From NCBI GenBank assembly GCA_021785655.1, contig JAJYET010000020.1, positions 1 to 41,193 of the forward strand: DNA of 41,193 nucleotides, written 5' to 3'. Of this stretch, positions 26,780 to 34,683 are shown one piece after another. This DNA comes from a bacterium. Lineage in GTDB: Bacteria > Chloroflexota > Dormibacteria > Aeolococcales > Bog-877. A program made the position numbers and the translations under genes. How positions within the stretch are numbered: position 1 is the first letter of the stretch; the number at the start of each line of letters is the position of its first letter. The notes beneath the pieces are model-generated. The model saw only the letters and a list, made by a program, of their open reading frames with translations. It made no database searches and was not told the DNA's origin.

Positions 26780-28051
26780 CTAGGATTGGCCGGCCTGGAG
26801 CCGCGGCTCCAGGCCGTTCGATCGGGGGTCGATGACTCGCCCGCCGGCGGTCGCCGGCTGGGGCCGGGAGAGGCCTTTGAAGGCCAGCACCTGGGCGACC
26901 GCCGCCACCAGCTCGGCGCGGGGCAGAATGCCGGATTGGACCGCGGCCACGATGGCGGCGATGGTGGCTGAGGTGACCGCACCCAGTTGGGCAGAGGAGG
27001 TGTTGAAGAGCAGGAGGTCGGCGCCCGCCCGGAGCGCCGCCACCGCAGCCTGGGGCACCGAGTACCCCGACCCGCCCAGAGCCCCCGCGGAGAGGGAGTC
27101 CGTCATGACCAGACCCTGGAAGTGGAGTTGCTGGCGGAGCACTCCCTGGATCACAGCGCTGGAGATGCTGGCGGGGAGGTTGGTCAGGCCCGGTACCGAT
27201 GCGTTGGCGACCATCACGGCTGGCAGCCCCTGGCTCACGGCCGAAGCGAACGGGAGCACGCCACCGGTCTTCAGCTGGGAATACGGCAGGGTGCTGACGG
27301 GCCCGTCGTCGGTGTTGCCGGTGGCGGAACCCAGCCCCGGGAAGTGCTTGACCACGGGGGTCACCCCCGCCGCGATCAGCCCCTGGGCGAAGGCGATCCC
27401 GTCGGCGGCAGCCGTCGCCGGGCTGGTGCTGAACGACCTGGTGCCGTCCGGGTCGGTGGCACTCGGGCCGGGACCCCCGTCCAGATCCAGAACCGGAGCC
27501 AGGTCGACGGTCACGCCCGCGGACCGCAGGCGCTCTCCCGTGGAGAGACCGAGTTGCTGGATCTGCTGCAGCGACATAGTGTCCGCCATCTGCCGAGCGG
27601 AGGGCAGCGGCCCAATCAGGTTGCTGAGCCGCTGGACGGCTCCCCCCTCCTCGTCGGTCATGACCGCGGGCGCCTCATCTGGCGGGGCGAGCGCCTCCAG
27701 TGCCGCCAGCTGCTCAGCTAGGTTGGCGGGACCGGAGGATCCGTACAGCACAACCCCGCCCACCCCCAACTGAACCTCGGCCGAGACCGCGGACACGTCC
27801 TCGGCCTGCACCGGCACCGCCAGAACCTGGCTGGCGAGGCGCGAGAGGCTCCATCCCCCAGGTCCGCTGGAGGGACGGGTCGACGGGGTCGGTACCTCGG
27901 GTGTTCGGGCCCGGGTGCTGGGGCCTGGCCGGGCCGCGCCGGTCGCGCAGCCCGCCAGCAGGGCCCCCAGGACCAGCACCCCCGTCGTGATCCGGCCCGA
28001 GCGCGGTCGCCGGCTTACCCGCCACGTCAAGCGAGGATCCCGCGCCGACAT
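26780..28051 (-). CDS. nagZ: GH3-family beta-N-acetylhexosaminidase-like lipoprotein
   Basis: This 423-residue protein has a lipoprotein signal with lipobox LAGC (C35), a Pro/Thr/Ser-rich linker to about residue 65, and a GH3 barrel. Family marks are MTDEEGGAVQRL, the NagZ-like VVKHFPGLGSATGNTDDGP near residue 236, and VMTDSLSAGAL with the probable nucleophile Asp near 316. The dyad usually written D-S-H in NagZ is NTDDG here, so the catalytic acid/base may differ. It would act on peptidoglycan or other GlcNAc-containing glycans at the outer face of the membrane. The last codons contain a perfect 26-bp palindrome. Confidence 0.85.
   Translation of the reverse strand: MSARDPRLTWRVSRRPRSGRITTGVLVLGALLAGCATGAARPGPSTRARTPEVPTPSTRPSSGPGGWSLSRLASQVLAVPVQAEDVSAVSAEVQLGVGGVVLYGSSGPANLAEQLAALEALAPPDEAPAVMTDEEGGAVQRLSNLIGPLPSARQMADTMSLQQIQQLGLSTGERLRSAGVTVDLAPVLDLDGGPGPSATDPDGTRSFSTSPATAAADGIAFAQGLIAAGVTPVVKHFPGLGSATGNTDDGPVSTLPYSQLKTGGVLPFASAVSQGLPAVMVANASVPGLTNLPASISSAVIQGVLRQQLHFQGLVMTDSLSAGALGGSGYSVPQAAVAALRAGADLLLFNTSSAQLGAVTSATIAAIVAAVQSGILPRAELVAAVAQVLAFKGLSRPQPATAGGRVIDPRSNGLEPRLQAGQS
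26791..26816. repeat. Perfect 26-bp palindrome at the 3' end of the GH3 gene
   Basis: Two 13-bp arms (CGGCCTGGAGCCG and its exact complement) meet without a spacer. It lies within the last codons of the GH3 gene. It could form a strong RNA hairpin ending this transcript, although no U-run follows, or be a symmetric protein-binding site. Confidence 0.7.
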
Positions 28052-28689
28052 CAGGTGGCCGGGCTGGGAGGGGTGTGCCCGCCGCTCAGCCGCGGTGGGG
28101 CGGGGTCAGTGTGGCGGGTGCGGTCACCAGGCCGTCCGGGGAGCGGATTCTCAGCCGTCCGGTCAGCGGCGCCTCGCGGAGAGCGGGACGCCCCCCGGCG
28201 GGGGGCCAGACCGTCGAAATGGGGGGGCCCTGATCCGCCCGCCGCCCACGGATTGGCGCGGTGGTCGGCGCCTACGGGCGCGCCTGGCCGCTGGTCGGGG
28301 CGAATGCCGTCCCGGCCTGCGGGCGGATCACCCCGGCTTCCCCGTGCGCTCCGGCTGCGGCCCATGCCGCCACTGTATTCGTGAGGCACGGAGCGGTGGA
28401 CAACGACCGGGGTGGACCCCGCGGGGGAGGTCGAGCCGGGCGCCCTCGGCCGGCCGCTCGCCGCCGCCGTGGGTCCAGATGCCGTTCATCTCCGAGGGAA
28501 GGACGGTCGGGCCGAGGCGGATGCCGGGCCGTCGGCAGGACATAGGACCGGGTCTCCAAGCTGCCGACCGCTCGCCTTGACGCCGGATCGAGGCGGTGCT
28601 AGGCTCCCGCCAGCCTCGGGCCGATGGCTCCAGCCAACGCCCCTCGCGTCTCGGACCCCCGGGGATTCTGGACCACAGGAGGTGGTGGG
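28052..28689. other. GC-rich non-coding stretch with hairpins
   Basis: About 640 bp between the divergent GH3 and secreted-protein genes. Several long frames cross it but none has protein-like composition. It contains a perfect stem-loop with arms GCCCCCC and GGGGGGC (28190-28206) and two copies of GCCGTCCGG near 28132 and 28155. TAGGCT near 28600 could be part of the promoter of the downstream gene. Confidence 0.5.
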
Positions 28690-29271
28690 ATGGGTGCCAG
28701 GTTGCGGTGGACGATCTGGGCGAGTGGGGCGGTGGCAGCACTTGTCGCCACCAGCGCCGGAGTGCTGGCGAGCTCCAGTGAGTCCAGAGTTTCGGGCTTC
28801 GAGATCGCGGCCACCTCGACCGACGGACAGTTCGTGGGCTCCATCGGCGGGGGGACCCAGCTGGCCGGAGGCTACTTCTACGCCAACGTCATCCACCAGG
28901 CGCTGCAGGAGGGCTCTCTGGGAGACCAGACCGCCATCTGCGGCACCGGGGAAGCGTCGTCTTCGCCAACAGCACCCAGCCCTTGTGCTTCCTCCCCGGG
29001 GCCGGTCAGCACCGTGACCGTCTACCTGGACGGCCGGTCGGTCACCGGCCGATTCGACTACGCGTCCAAGGGCATCCGGCTCCTGAGCGGCACCGGCGCC
29101 TGCCCCTCCCCGCAGAAGTTCTCAGTTGCAGACACGGTCACCTTCGGCAATCCGCTCGGCTCGTATCTCTTCTCCGTCACCCTCACCCACTACAGCTACG
29201 ACCTCTTCGGTGACTGCATCACCTACTCCGCCACCATCTCCGGAACGATGAGTCAGCAACGGTCGAGCTGA
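28690..29271 (+). CDS. Secreted protein of unknown function
   Basis: This 193-residue protein begins MGARLRWTIWASGAVAALVATSAGVLASSS, a clear signal peptide. The mature part is Ser/Thr/Gly-rich and beta-like, with Cys residues (AICGTG, SPCASS, GACPSP, DCITYS) that may pair outside the cell. No family recognised. ATG 28690 has GGAGG 7 nt upstream; an earlier ATG at 28624 would bury the signal peptide. It is convergent with birA with 47 bp between, in which a 12-bp palindrome (29297-29308) lies. Confidence 0.65.
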   Translation: MGARLRWTIWASGAVAALVATSAGVLASSSESRVSGFEIAATSTDGQFVGSIGGGTQLAGGYFYANVIHQALQEGSLGDQTAICGTGEASSSPTAPSPCASSPGPVSTVTVYLDGRSVTGRFDYASKGIRLLSGTGACPSPQKFSVADTVTFGNPLGSYLFSVTLTHYSYDLFGDCITYSATISGTMSQQRSS

Positions 29272-29318
29272 CGACAAAGCCCTCGCCGGGGCGTGGAGCC
29301 GGCCGGCTGCTCCAGGTC

Positions 29319-30179
29319 TCAGCCGGCCCGGTGTGCCGGGCGCACCGAGGGAAGAGGTCCGGTCGAGAGGTCTCCAGCCGCAATCGCGACCTGACCGTGG
29401 GGTCCCGTCACCAGCAGGCGCCCCTCGTCGTCCACCCCCTCCAGCCGGCCCTGCAAGGGAGCCGTCCCGCTCGCCACCTGGACCTCCTCCCCGATCCACA
29501 CAGCTCGCCCCAGCCAGGGCTCACGGAGCGCCGGGAAGCCCAGGTCGCTCCAGCTGCGGTAGTGGTCGCTCAGGGAGGCCAGCACCTCGGCAGCCAGCCT
29601 GGCCCCACTCCCCCGCCACCCCTCGCGGTCGAGGGCGGTGGCCCCGGGCGCGATGGCATCATCCATGCGGAGGCCTTCCCAGAACACGTTGCACCCCACC
29701 CCCACGGCCACCGCCTGGCCCTCCTCCGTCCCTATGGACTCCACCAGGACCCCGGCCACCTTGCGGCCCCCGATCAGGCAGTCGTTGGGCCACTTGAGCC
29801 GAACCGGAGGGCCGCCGGCCGCCTCGATCCCCCGGGCGACCGCCAGTCCCACCACCAGCGGCAGGGAGGCCGCCTGGCCGGGGCCCGGCGGGCGCAGGAG
29901 CAAAGAGAGCATCAGCGAGGAGCCGGGCGGTGCCTGCCAGGTCCGCCCGGCCCGGCCCCGACCGTGAACCTGATGGTCCGCCATAACGCAGAGCCCCTCC
30001 GGCTCGCCGCGCCGGGCGGCGGCAAGGATCAGGTCCTGGGTGCTGCCCACCTGGGCGAGCAGGCGCACTCGCCAGGGGACCCTCCGAGCCGCCAGCTCCC
30101 GCCGGAGGGCGTCCCCGTCTCCCCACCCTGGCGCCCTGGCCGGGGATCGTCCGGGAGTGGGGCCTGAAGTCAGGTTCAC
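29319..30179 (-). CDS. birA: Biotin-[acetyl-CoA-carboxylase] ligase, no repressor domain
   Basis: This protein of about 286 residues forms biotinyl-AMP and attaches biotin to carrier domains such as acetyl-CoA carboxylase BCCP. The catalytic core shows VGSTQDLILAAA, the nucleotide/biotin loop GRGRAGRTW, KWPNDCLIGGRKVAGVLVES and a C-terminal SH3-like domain (GRLEGVDDEGRLLVTGPHGQ). There is no N-terminal winged helix, so it is a group I ligase and not a repressor. GTG 30179 is chosen because it lies just beyond the divergent start; the frame stays open opposite the next gene. A start nearer the GSTQD motif is possible. Confidence 0.88.
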   Translation of the reverse strand: MNLTSGPTPGRSPARAPGWGDGDALRRELAARRVPWRVRLLAQVGSTQDLILAAARRGEPEGLCVMADHQVHGRGRAGRTWQAPPGSSLMLSLLLRPPGPGQAASLPLVVGLAVARGIEAAGGPPVRLKWPNDCLIGGRKVAGVLVESIGTEEGQAVAVGVGCNVFWEGLRMDDAIAPGATALDREGWRGSGARLAAEVLASLSDHYRSWSDLGFPALREPWLGRAVWIGEEVQVASGTAPLQGRLEGVDDEGRLLVTGPHGQVAIAAGDLSTGPLPSVRPAHRAG

Positions 30180-30184
30180 TCCCG

Positions 30185-30190
30185 TATACT
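30185..30190 (+). promoter_or_regulatory. Putative -10 element for leaderless gene at 30199
   Basis: TATACT lies 8 nt before GTG 30199 and overlaps the palindrome GTATAC (30184-30189), which also presents TATACG to the divergent birA 4 nt from its GTG. No Shine-Dalgarno sequence is visible. Confidence 0.5.
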
Positions 30191-30198
30191 GCGGCCTC

Positions 30199-30723
30199 GT
30201 GGAGAACTGGGAGCGGATCGAGCTCTTCAGCTCCTTCCTCAAGCTGACCGGGGACATCGAGGTGGTGGCTCCGCTGCGGCTCACCGACGTCGTCAACCGG
30301 ATGACGGAATACCTGGAGATCCGGCAGCTGACCCTGGAGCCGCTGGCCAGCACCTACCCGGTGATCAGCACGGTGGAGGAGTCGGCGATGGTCGCCAAGC
30401 GCTCCATCCTGATGCTGGCGCCGGTGGGCGAATCCCTGGCGGATACGGGAGGCCGGCGGGCACTGCTGGAGCAGAAGGTGGCCCACCAGGTGGCCCTCAC
30501 CATCGACACCTTCTCGCTGGTCTGCGAGGTCTTCCTCGAGCCCCGGCTCAGCCTGCGCGAAACACTGGAGCGGAGCGTCGACGACTTCCTGCCGGTGCGC
30601 AATCTGAACGCCGTCTGGCTCCCGGCCCTCACTCACGAGCGAGTCTCGATCCAACGGCCCTTCGCCCTGGTGCACCCGCGCCAGATCCTCAGCTTCTCCG
30701 AGCGGGGGACGGCCGGTCTTTGA
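30199..30723 (+). CDS. Unknown protein heading the NUDIX-MBL operon
   Basis: Not recognised with confidence. The 174-residue product looks like a soluble alpha/beta protein: LKLTGDIEVVAPLRLTDVVNRMTEYLEIRQLTLEPL in the first third, AKRSILMLAPVGES in the middle, and RPFALVHPRQILSFSERG at the end. The pattern of a beta-rich small domain with bound-loop Arg suggests a PilZ- or DUF6812-like module, but this is a guess. The GTG start is only 19 bp from the divergent birA start. Its stop overlaps the next start as TTGA, so it is coupled to the NUDIX gene. Confidence 0.7.
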   Translation: MENWERIELFSSFLKLTGDIEVVAPLRLTDVVNRMTEYLEIRQLTLEPLASTYPVISTVEESAMVAKRSILMLAPVGESLADTGGRRALLEQKVAHQVALTIDTFSLVCEVFLEPRLSLRETLERSVDDFLPVRNLNAVWLPALTHERVSIQRPFALVHPRQILSFSERGTAGL

Positions 30724-31484
30724 CCGCCGAGCCGGCAGGGCCGCGGGACGCGGCCACCGTGGCGCTCATCCGCGACGGGGACCGACCTGAGGGACCACCC
30801 GAGGTGCTGCTGCTGGAGCGGGCGGACCGCGCCCACTTCGCCCCCCGCGCCCAGGTCTTCCCAGGGGGGAGCCTGGATTCCGGGGACCGGGACCCCCGGT
30901 GGCGAGAGATCTGGGAGCAGGAGGTGGGAGGCAAGCCGGACCGCCGGGCGGGGCTCGAGTTCCGGGTGGCGGCGATGCGCGAGACCTTCGAAGAGTGCGG
31001 TGTCCTGCTGGGCACGTTTGCCGGTGGAACACCGAAGCTGGAGGAGGAGCGCGCCCGGTGGCGCGGCGGCGGTGGCGAGGGCTTCTTTGACCTGTGCCTG
31101 CGCCTCGGGTTGCGCCCCGCTCTGGGGTCCCTGGTGTTCGTCGCCCGCTGGGTGACCCCGGAGGGGTTCTCCCAACGCTTTGATGCCCGCTTCTTCCTGG
31201 CTCCCCTGCCTCCAGGACAGGAGCCCCAGGCGGACCCGCTGGGAGAGAGCGGAAGCTGGCGTTGGGCTGACCCAGCCGTGGCCCTGCGCCGCGGGCACCG
31301 GGGAGAGTGGCAGCTCCTCCCCCCGACCAGAGCGGTGCTCCAATTGCTGGCGGCGGGTCGTGGGGTGGAGGCGACTCTGGCATCAGCGCGGGCGCAGCGG
31401 GTCGTCACCCGGCGCCCCCGGCTTGACCAGGTCACCTCGCTGCGCTACCCCGGGCTGGACCGCTCCCGTTTGGAGGCGCCTTGA
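30720..31484 (+). CDS. NUDIX hydrolase (NUDT19-like)
   Basis: This 254-residue protein has a NUDIX fold with an insertion. The Nudix box is split: PGGSLDSGD early, then after about 35 residues MRETFEECGVLL (RExxEExG). That arrangement is typical of NUDT7/NUDT19-like CoA or nucleotide diphosphatases. The later part has SLVFVARWVTPEGFSQRFDARFFLA. The TTG start overlaps the previous stop, and the stop overlaps the next TTG start (both TTGA). Pairing with an LACTB2-like MBL gene is known in bacteria and suggests action on a shared acyl-CoA or nucleotide substrate (inference). Confidence 0.85.
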   Translation: MTAEPAGPRDAATVALIRDGDRPEGPPEVLLLERADRAHFAPRAQVFPGGSLDSGDRDPRWREIWEQEVGGKPDRRAGLEFRVAAMRETFEECGVLLGTFAGGTPKLEEERARWRGGGGEGFFDLCLRLGLRPALGSLVFVARWVTPEGFSQRFDARFFLAPLPPGQEPQADPLGESGSWRWADPAVALRRGHRGEWQLLPPTRAVLQLLAAGRGVEATLASARAQRVVTRRPRLDQVTSLRYPGLDRSRLEAP

Positions 31485-32284
31485 GCGGCCTGCCCTCCGA
31501 GGTGGAACGGATCCTGGCCCCCAACCCCGGCCCCCTCACCGGTCAGGGGACCAACACCTGGCTCTTCGGTCGGGGAGAGGTCGTGGTGATCGATCCGGGT
31601 CCGCTGGATCTGCAGCACTTGGAGACCGTGGCCCGGGCGGCGAGCGTCCGGGGCGGAGCCGCGATGGTGGTGTGCACCCATCATCATCCCGACCACCGCG
31701 AGGGAGCCGAACGGCTGACGGAGATGCTGGGGACACCCCTGGCCCTCTTCCACCGCCGGGCCGAGAGGGCTGGGGAACTGGCACTGGAGGACGGCGATCG
31801 GCTCGTCGCCGGAGATGGCTGGCTGGAGGTGGTCCACACTCCGGGGCACTCTGGAGACCATCTCTGCCTCTTCGCCCCCCGAGAGCGCGTCCTGTTCAGC
31901 GGCGATCACATCCTCTCGGGCACCACCAGTGTTATCGCGCCCCCCGACGGAGACATGGCGGACTACCTAGCGTCCCTGGCCCGGGTGCGCGAGTTGGACG
32001 CCGACTGGCTGCTGCCGGGCCACGGCGAGCCCATCTCCGAGCCCCAAAGGGCTGTGGAGGACCTGATCGCCCACCGCCTGGAGCGAGAGCGCCAGGTGCT
32101 GGAGGCCATCGGCCCCGAGCCCCTGGCGCCCGCGGAGCTGGTGGGAGGGCTCTACCGCGGCTACCCTCGGGAAGTGCTGGAGTTCGCCGCCCAGACCGTC
32201 CTCGCCCACTGCCTCAAGTTGGAGCTGGAGGGCCGGATCGAGCGGGTGCCCGGGGACGGAGAGGCCCGGTTCCGCAAGCCCTAG
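31481..32284 (+). CDS. Metallo-beta-lactamase-fold hydrolase (LACTB2-like)
   Basis: This 267-residue protein has the MBL site CTHHHPDHREGA, PGHSGDHL, SGDHIL and PGHGEPI, followed by a C-terminal winged-helix-like domain (about 195-260: LERERQVLEAIGPEPLAPAELVGGLY). That architecture matches LACTB2, whose human member is an RNase; bacterial members are uncharacterised hydrolases. TTG 31481 overlaps the NUDIX stop. Its stop shares the palindrome CTAG with the pepA stop on the other strand. Confidence 0.88.
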   Translation: MSGLPSEVERILAPNPGPLTGQGTNTWLFGRGEVVVIDPGPLDLQHLETVARAASVRGGAAMVVCTHHHPDHREGAERLTEMLGTPLALFHRRAERAGELALEDGDRLVAGDGWLEVVHTPGHSGDHLCLFAPRERVLFSGDHILSGTTSVIAPPDGDMADYLASLARVRELDADWLLPGHGEPISEPQRAVEDLIAHRLERERQVLEAIGPEPLAPAELVGGLYRGYPREVLEFAAQTVLAHCLKLELEGRIERVPGDGEARFRKP

Positions 32285-33798
32285 CCGAGGTGGAATGGTA
32301 GGTGTGCCAGGGTCCTGGTCATGACCCCCGTGGGGCCGTGCGGCACCACCTTCATAAGCAGGGGCTCGAAGTGGTAGGACGAGGCGGCGATGTCCAGGTG
32401 GACGAACGGCCGACCGGCCGCGAAGGGGCGCAGGAACACCGCGCCGTTGATGGTCCCGGCCGCGGGCGTCCCCGAGGTGTTGCGGATGTCCGCGATCTCG
32501 CAGGTCAGGGCAACATCGTGCTCGGGGTAGAGGGGTAGCTCCCACACCCTCTCCCCCGCCTCCCGAGCCGCCGCCTGCACCGCCGCCAGCAGCTCCGGAC
32601 TGCTGGCCATGGCCGCCGTCACGGGGTGACCCAGGGCCACCGACACCGCCCCAGTGAGGGTCGCCACATCCACCAGGTGGGTCGCTCCCTGGCTCACCGC
32701 GTAAGAGAGGGCATCCGCCAGCACCAGCCGACCCTCGGCGTCGGTGTTGTTGATCTCGATGGTGGTCCCGTTCATCGCCCTGACCACGTCCCCGGGCTTG
32801 ACCGCGCCCCCGCCGGGCATGTTCTCCGTCAGCGGCGCCAGACCCAGGACCTCGATGTGGGGCTCGGTGCGGGCGATGACCCCCATGGCTTGGAGGACCG
32901 CCGCCGCCCCGCTCATGTCCGACTTCATCGCTGCCATCCCGGGATTGGGCTTGAGGGAGATGCCGCCGGAGTCGAAGGTGATGCCCTTCCCCAGCAGGGC
33001 CAGCACCCGCCCCGAGCCGTCAGCGGAGCGGGGCCGGTATCGCATGACCATGAGCTTGGGCGGCTGGTGGGACCCTTGGGCGACCGCTAGAAGCGCCCCC
33101 ATCCCCAGCTTCTCCATCTCCGGGCGCTCCACCACCCGCAGGCTGAGGTGCCGCTGCTTGGCCACCAGCTCGGCCTCCGCAATGAAGTCCGCCGGCGTGA
33201 GGCGATTGGCGGGGCGCCACTGCAGGACCCGGGCAGCGTTGGTCGCCTCGGCCAGACGGACCCCGGCCGTGAGGGCGGCCGCCAGGTCCGAGCCCTGCCC
33301 GAGACCGACCAGCTGCATCTCCTCTATGGCCCCCTTCCCCTCCGCGGCCTTGAGTTCCCCCAGCCGATAGTTCCCCAGGCCAACCCCCTCAGCGATAGCC
33401 CGTGCCGGCGCCTGGGGCGCCTGGCCGGTGGCTGGGACCGCCAACACCTCGGCCAGGGCGGGCTCGACGATCACCGCCAGCGACCGGCAGAAGTTCCTGA
33501 GGTCCCGTACCGCGAACTGAAGCGCGTTGCGGAGACGGTACCCGTCCAGGAGGTCGCGACGTCCGAGGCCCAGCAGCATGAGCCGCGGTGCAGCCGCCCT
33601 CCCCAGGGTCGGCACCAGCCGGCGCTCAGGGAACTTCCCGTTCAGCTCCCCGCTGGCCACCATCGAGGTCAGCAGCCCATCCAAGGCCCGGTCGAGAAGC
33701 TGGGCCGAGGTACCCAGGGGCTCGTCCTGGAAGAGCGTGAGCAGGAGCGCATCCGCCCTCAGCTTTCCGACTTCGGTGTCAACCGCCTTGGCCTGCAT
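32281..33798 (-). CDS. pepA: Leucyl aminopeptidase (M17)
   Basis: This 505-residue cytosolic two-metal exopeptidase releases N-terminal residues. The C-terminal catalytic domain has LLGKGITFDSGGISLKP (Lys and Asp metal ligands), MKSDMSGAAAVL and the signature NTDAEGRL. The N-terminal macro-like domain is more variable. ATG 33798 is chosen since GGAGG lies 6 nt upstream and the product begins MQAKAVDTEVGKLRADALLLT. The start lies 20 bp inside the preceding HTH gene, so the two are coupled. It converges with the LACTB2-like gene, sharing CTAG. Confidence 0.93.
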   Translation of the reverse strand: MQAKAVDTEVGKLRADALLLTLFQDEPLGTSAQLLDRALDGLLTSMVASGELNGKFPERRLVPTLGRAAAPRLMLLGLGRRDLLDGYRLRNALQFAVRDLRNFCRSLAVIVEPALAEVLAVPATGQAPQAPARAIAEGVGLGNYRLGELKAAEGKGAIEEMQLVGLGQGSDLAAALTAGVRLAEATNAARVLQWRPANRLTPADFIAEAELVAKQRHLSLRVVERPEMEKLGMGALLAVAQGSHQPPKLMVMRYRPRSADGSGRVLALLGKGITFDSGGISLKPNPGMAAMKSDMSGAAAVLQAMGVIARTEPHIEVLGLAPLTENMPGGGAVKPGDVVRAMNGTTIEINNTDAEGRLVLADALSYAVSQGATHLVDVATLTGAVSVALGHPVTAAMASSPELLAAVQAAAREAGERVWELPLYPEHDVALTCEIADIRNTSGTPAAGTINGAVFLRPFAAGRPFVHLDIAASSYHFEPLLMKVVPHGPTGVMTRTLAHLPFHLG

Positions 33799-34048
33799 CG
33801 CCTCCCTCCTCGGACTCACCTTGAACGGAGCCGGCCCCCAGGGAGCGGTTCCTGCGCTGCCCCAGCCCGGCGCGCAGCCGGGAAACGTCCTCGGCCGTGA
33901 ACCGGTTGCGCCCAAGGGAGTCGACCGCGCTGGGGTGCGCCCTCCCCTCGCGGATCCAATTGACCACCACCTGGGGCTTCACCCCCAGGATCTGGCCGAC
34001 CTCGACCGGCCCCATCAGTTCACCCGGGCCATCAGTGGTGGGGATCAA
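33779..34048 (-). CDS. Small helix-turn-helix DNA-binding protein
   Basis: This protein of up to 89 residues contains one MerR/excisionase-like HTH: VEVGQILGVKPQVVVNWIREGRAHPSAVDSLGRNRFTAEDVSRLRAGL. The C-terminal 25 residues are disordered and acidic. TTG 34048 overlaps the upstream 75-codon gene by 17 bp; ATG 34015 would give a protein starting MGPVEVGQILGV and is equally likely. It might regulate pepA or the operon, but no target is evident. Confidence 0.72.
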   Translation of the reverse strand: MIPTTDGPGELMGPVEVGQILGVKPQVVVNWIREGRAHPSAVDSLGRNRFTAEDVSRLRAGLGQRRNRSLGAGSVQGESEEGGDAGQGG

Positions 34049-34259
34049 ACCTGACCTCGCTCAGGTCCGGGAGCCACTCGCGGAGGGCGGCCTCGATTCC
34101 GCGGCGCAGCGCCGGCGTCAGGACGGACACGTAATTCGAGGTGGGATGGGCCTGGACCACCACCTCCCCCGGACGGGGCTGGATCGCCACCAAGCTGTCG
34201 CTCCCCGGGCCCGCCTCGACCGCCCCCCGCACCAGGGCGGTTAGCTCGGCATCTGTCAT
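34032..34259 (-). CDS. Hypothetical 75-residue protein
   Basis: Not recognised. The product starts MTDAELTALVRGAVEAGPGSD and continues with a strand pair (SLVAIQPRPGEVVVQAHP), then RRGIEAALREWLPDLSEVRFD, a helix-strand-strand-helix-strand look. It is soluble. It opens the operon with the HTH protein and pepA, overlapping the former. It is divergent from the Rieske-like gene with 88 bp between. Confidence 0.6.
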   Translation of the reverse strand: MTDAELTALVRGAVEAGPGSDSLVAIQPRPGEVVVQAHPTSNYVSVLTPALRRGIEAALREWLPDLSEVRFDPHH

Positions 34260-34334
34260 GCTCAGATCATGGCAGTACGGGGGCTCCCTGCGCCCGGAGG
34301 GGTGGGGCGCCGGTCCTGGACGGTCCCGATTCGG

Positions 34335-34340
34335 CATAAT
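34335..34340 (+). promoter_or_regulatory. Putative -10 element for leaderless Rieske-like gene
   Basis: CATAAT lies 7 nt before TTG 34348, with no Shine-Dalgarno sequence. This spacing supports the TTG as the start. Confidence 0.45.
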
Positions 34341-34347
34341 CCGGGCG

Positions 34348-34683
34348 TTGGCTGACTTTGCCCCGGTTTGCAGCGTGAGCGACGTGCCTCCGGGCACGGG
34401 CCAGGTGATGGATCTCGACGGGGTGGAGATCGCGCTCTTCAACGTCGACGGGGTCTTCCACGCCCTGGAGAACGCCTGCGCCAGTGGCGGCTCGATCGGG
34501 GAGGGGGTGCTGCGGGGCCATGTGGTCACCTGCCCCTTGGACGGCGAGCCCTACGACGTGCGCACCGGGATCTCCCCGGTATCGGACGCGGTCTATGTCC
34601 GGCACTTTGACGTCCGGGTCAACTCCAGGGGGCAGGTGCTGGTCCGCCTCGAGCCCACCGAAGACGAGGACGAGGCCCCCTGA
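34348..34683 (+). CDS. Rieske-fold protein lacking both histidine ligands
   Basis: This 111-residue protein has the layout of small Rieske ferredoxins: MADFAPVCSVSDVPPGTG, then DGVEIALFNVDGVFHALEN, then the cluster loops and YDVRTG. The normal C-x-H...C-x-x-H reads C44-A-S46 and, exactly at family spacing, C62-P-L-D65 (NACASGGSIGEG and VVTCPLDGEPYD). Both cysteines remain and both histidines are gone (Ser and Asp). A standard 2Fe-2S Rieske centre is therefore unlikely. NirD-type proteins are a known cluster-less relative. TTG 34348 is inferred from the -10 spacing and the normal N-terminus. Its stop overlaps the start of the exopolyphosphatase gene. Confidence 0.82.
   Translation: MADFAPVCSVSDVPPGTGQVMDLDGVEIALFNVDGVFHALENACASGGSIGEGVLRGHVVTCPLDGEPYDVRTGISPVSDAVYVRHFDVRVNSRGQVLVRLEPTEDEDEAP

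Noticed and set aside
28190-28206. GCCCCCC/GGGGGGC hairpin as a terminator
   Set aside because: Lies upstream of both divergent genes and lacks a T-run; mentioned only as part of the intergenic description.
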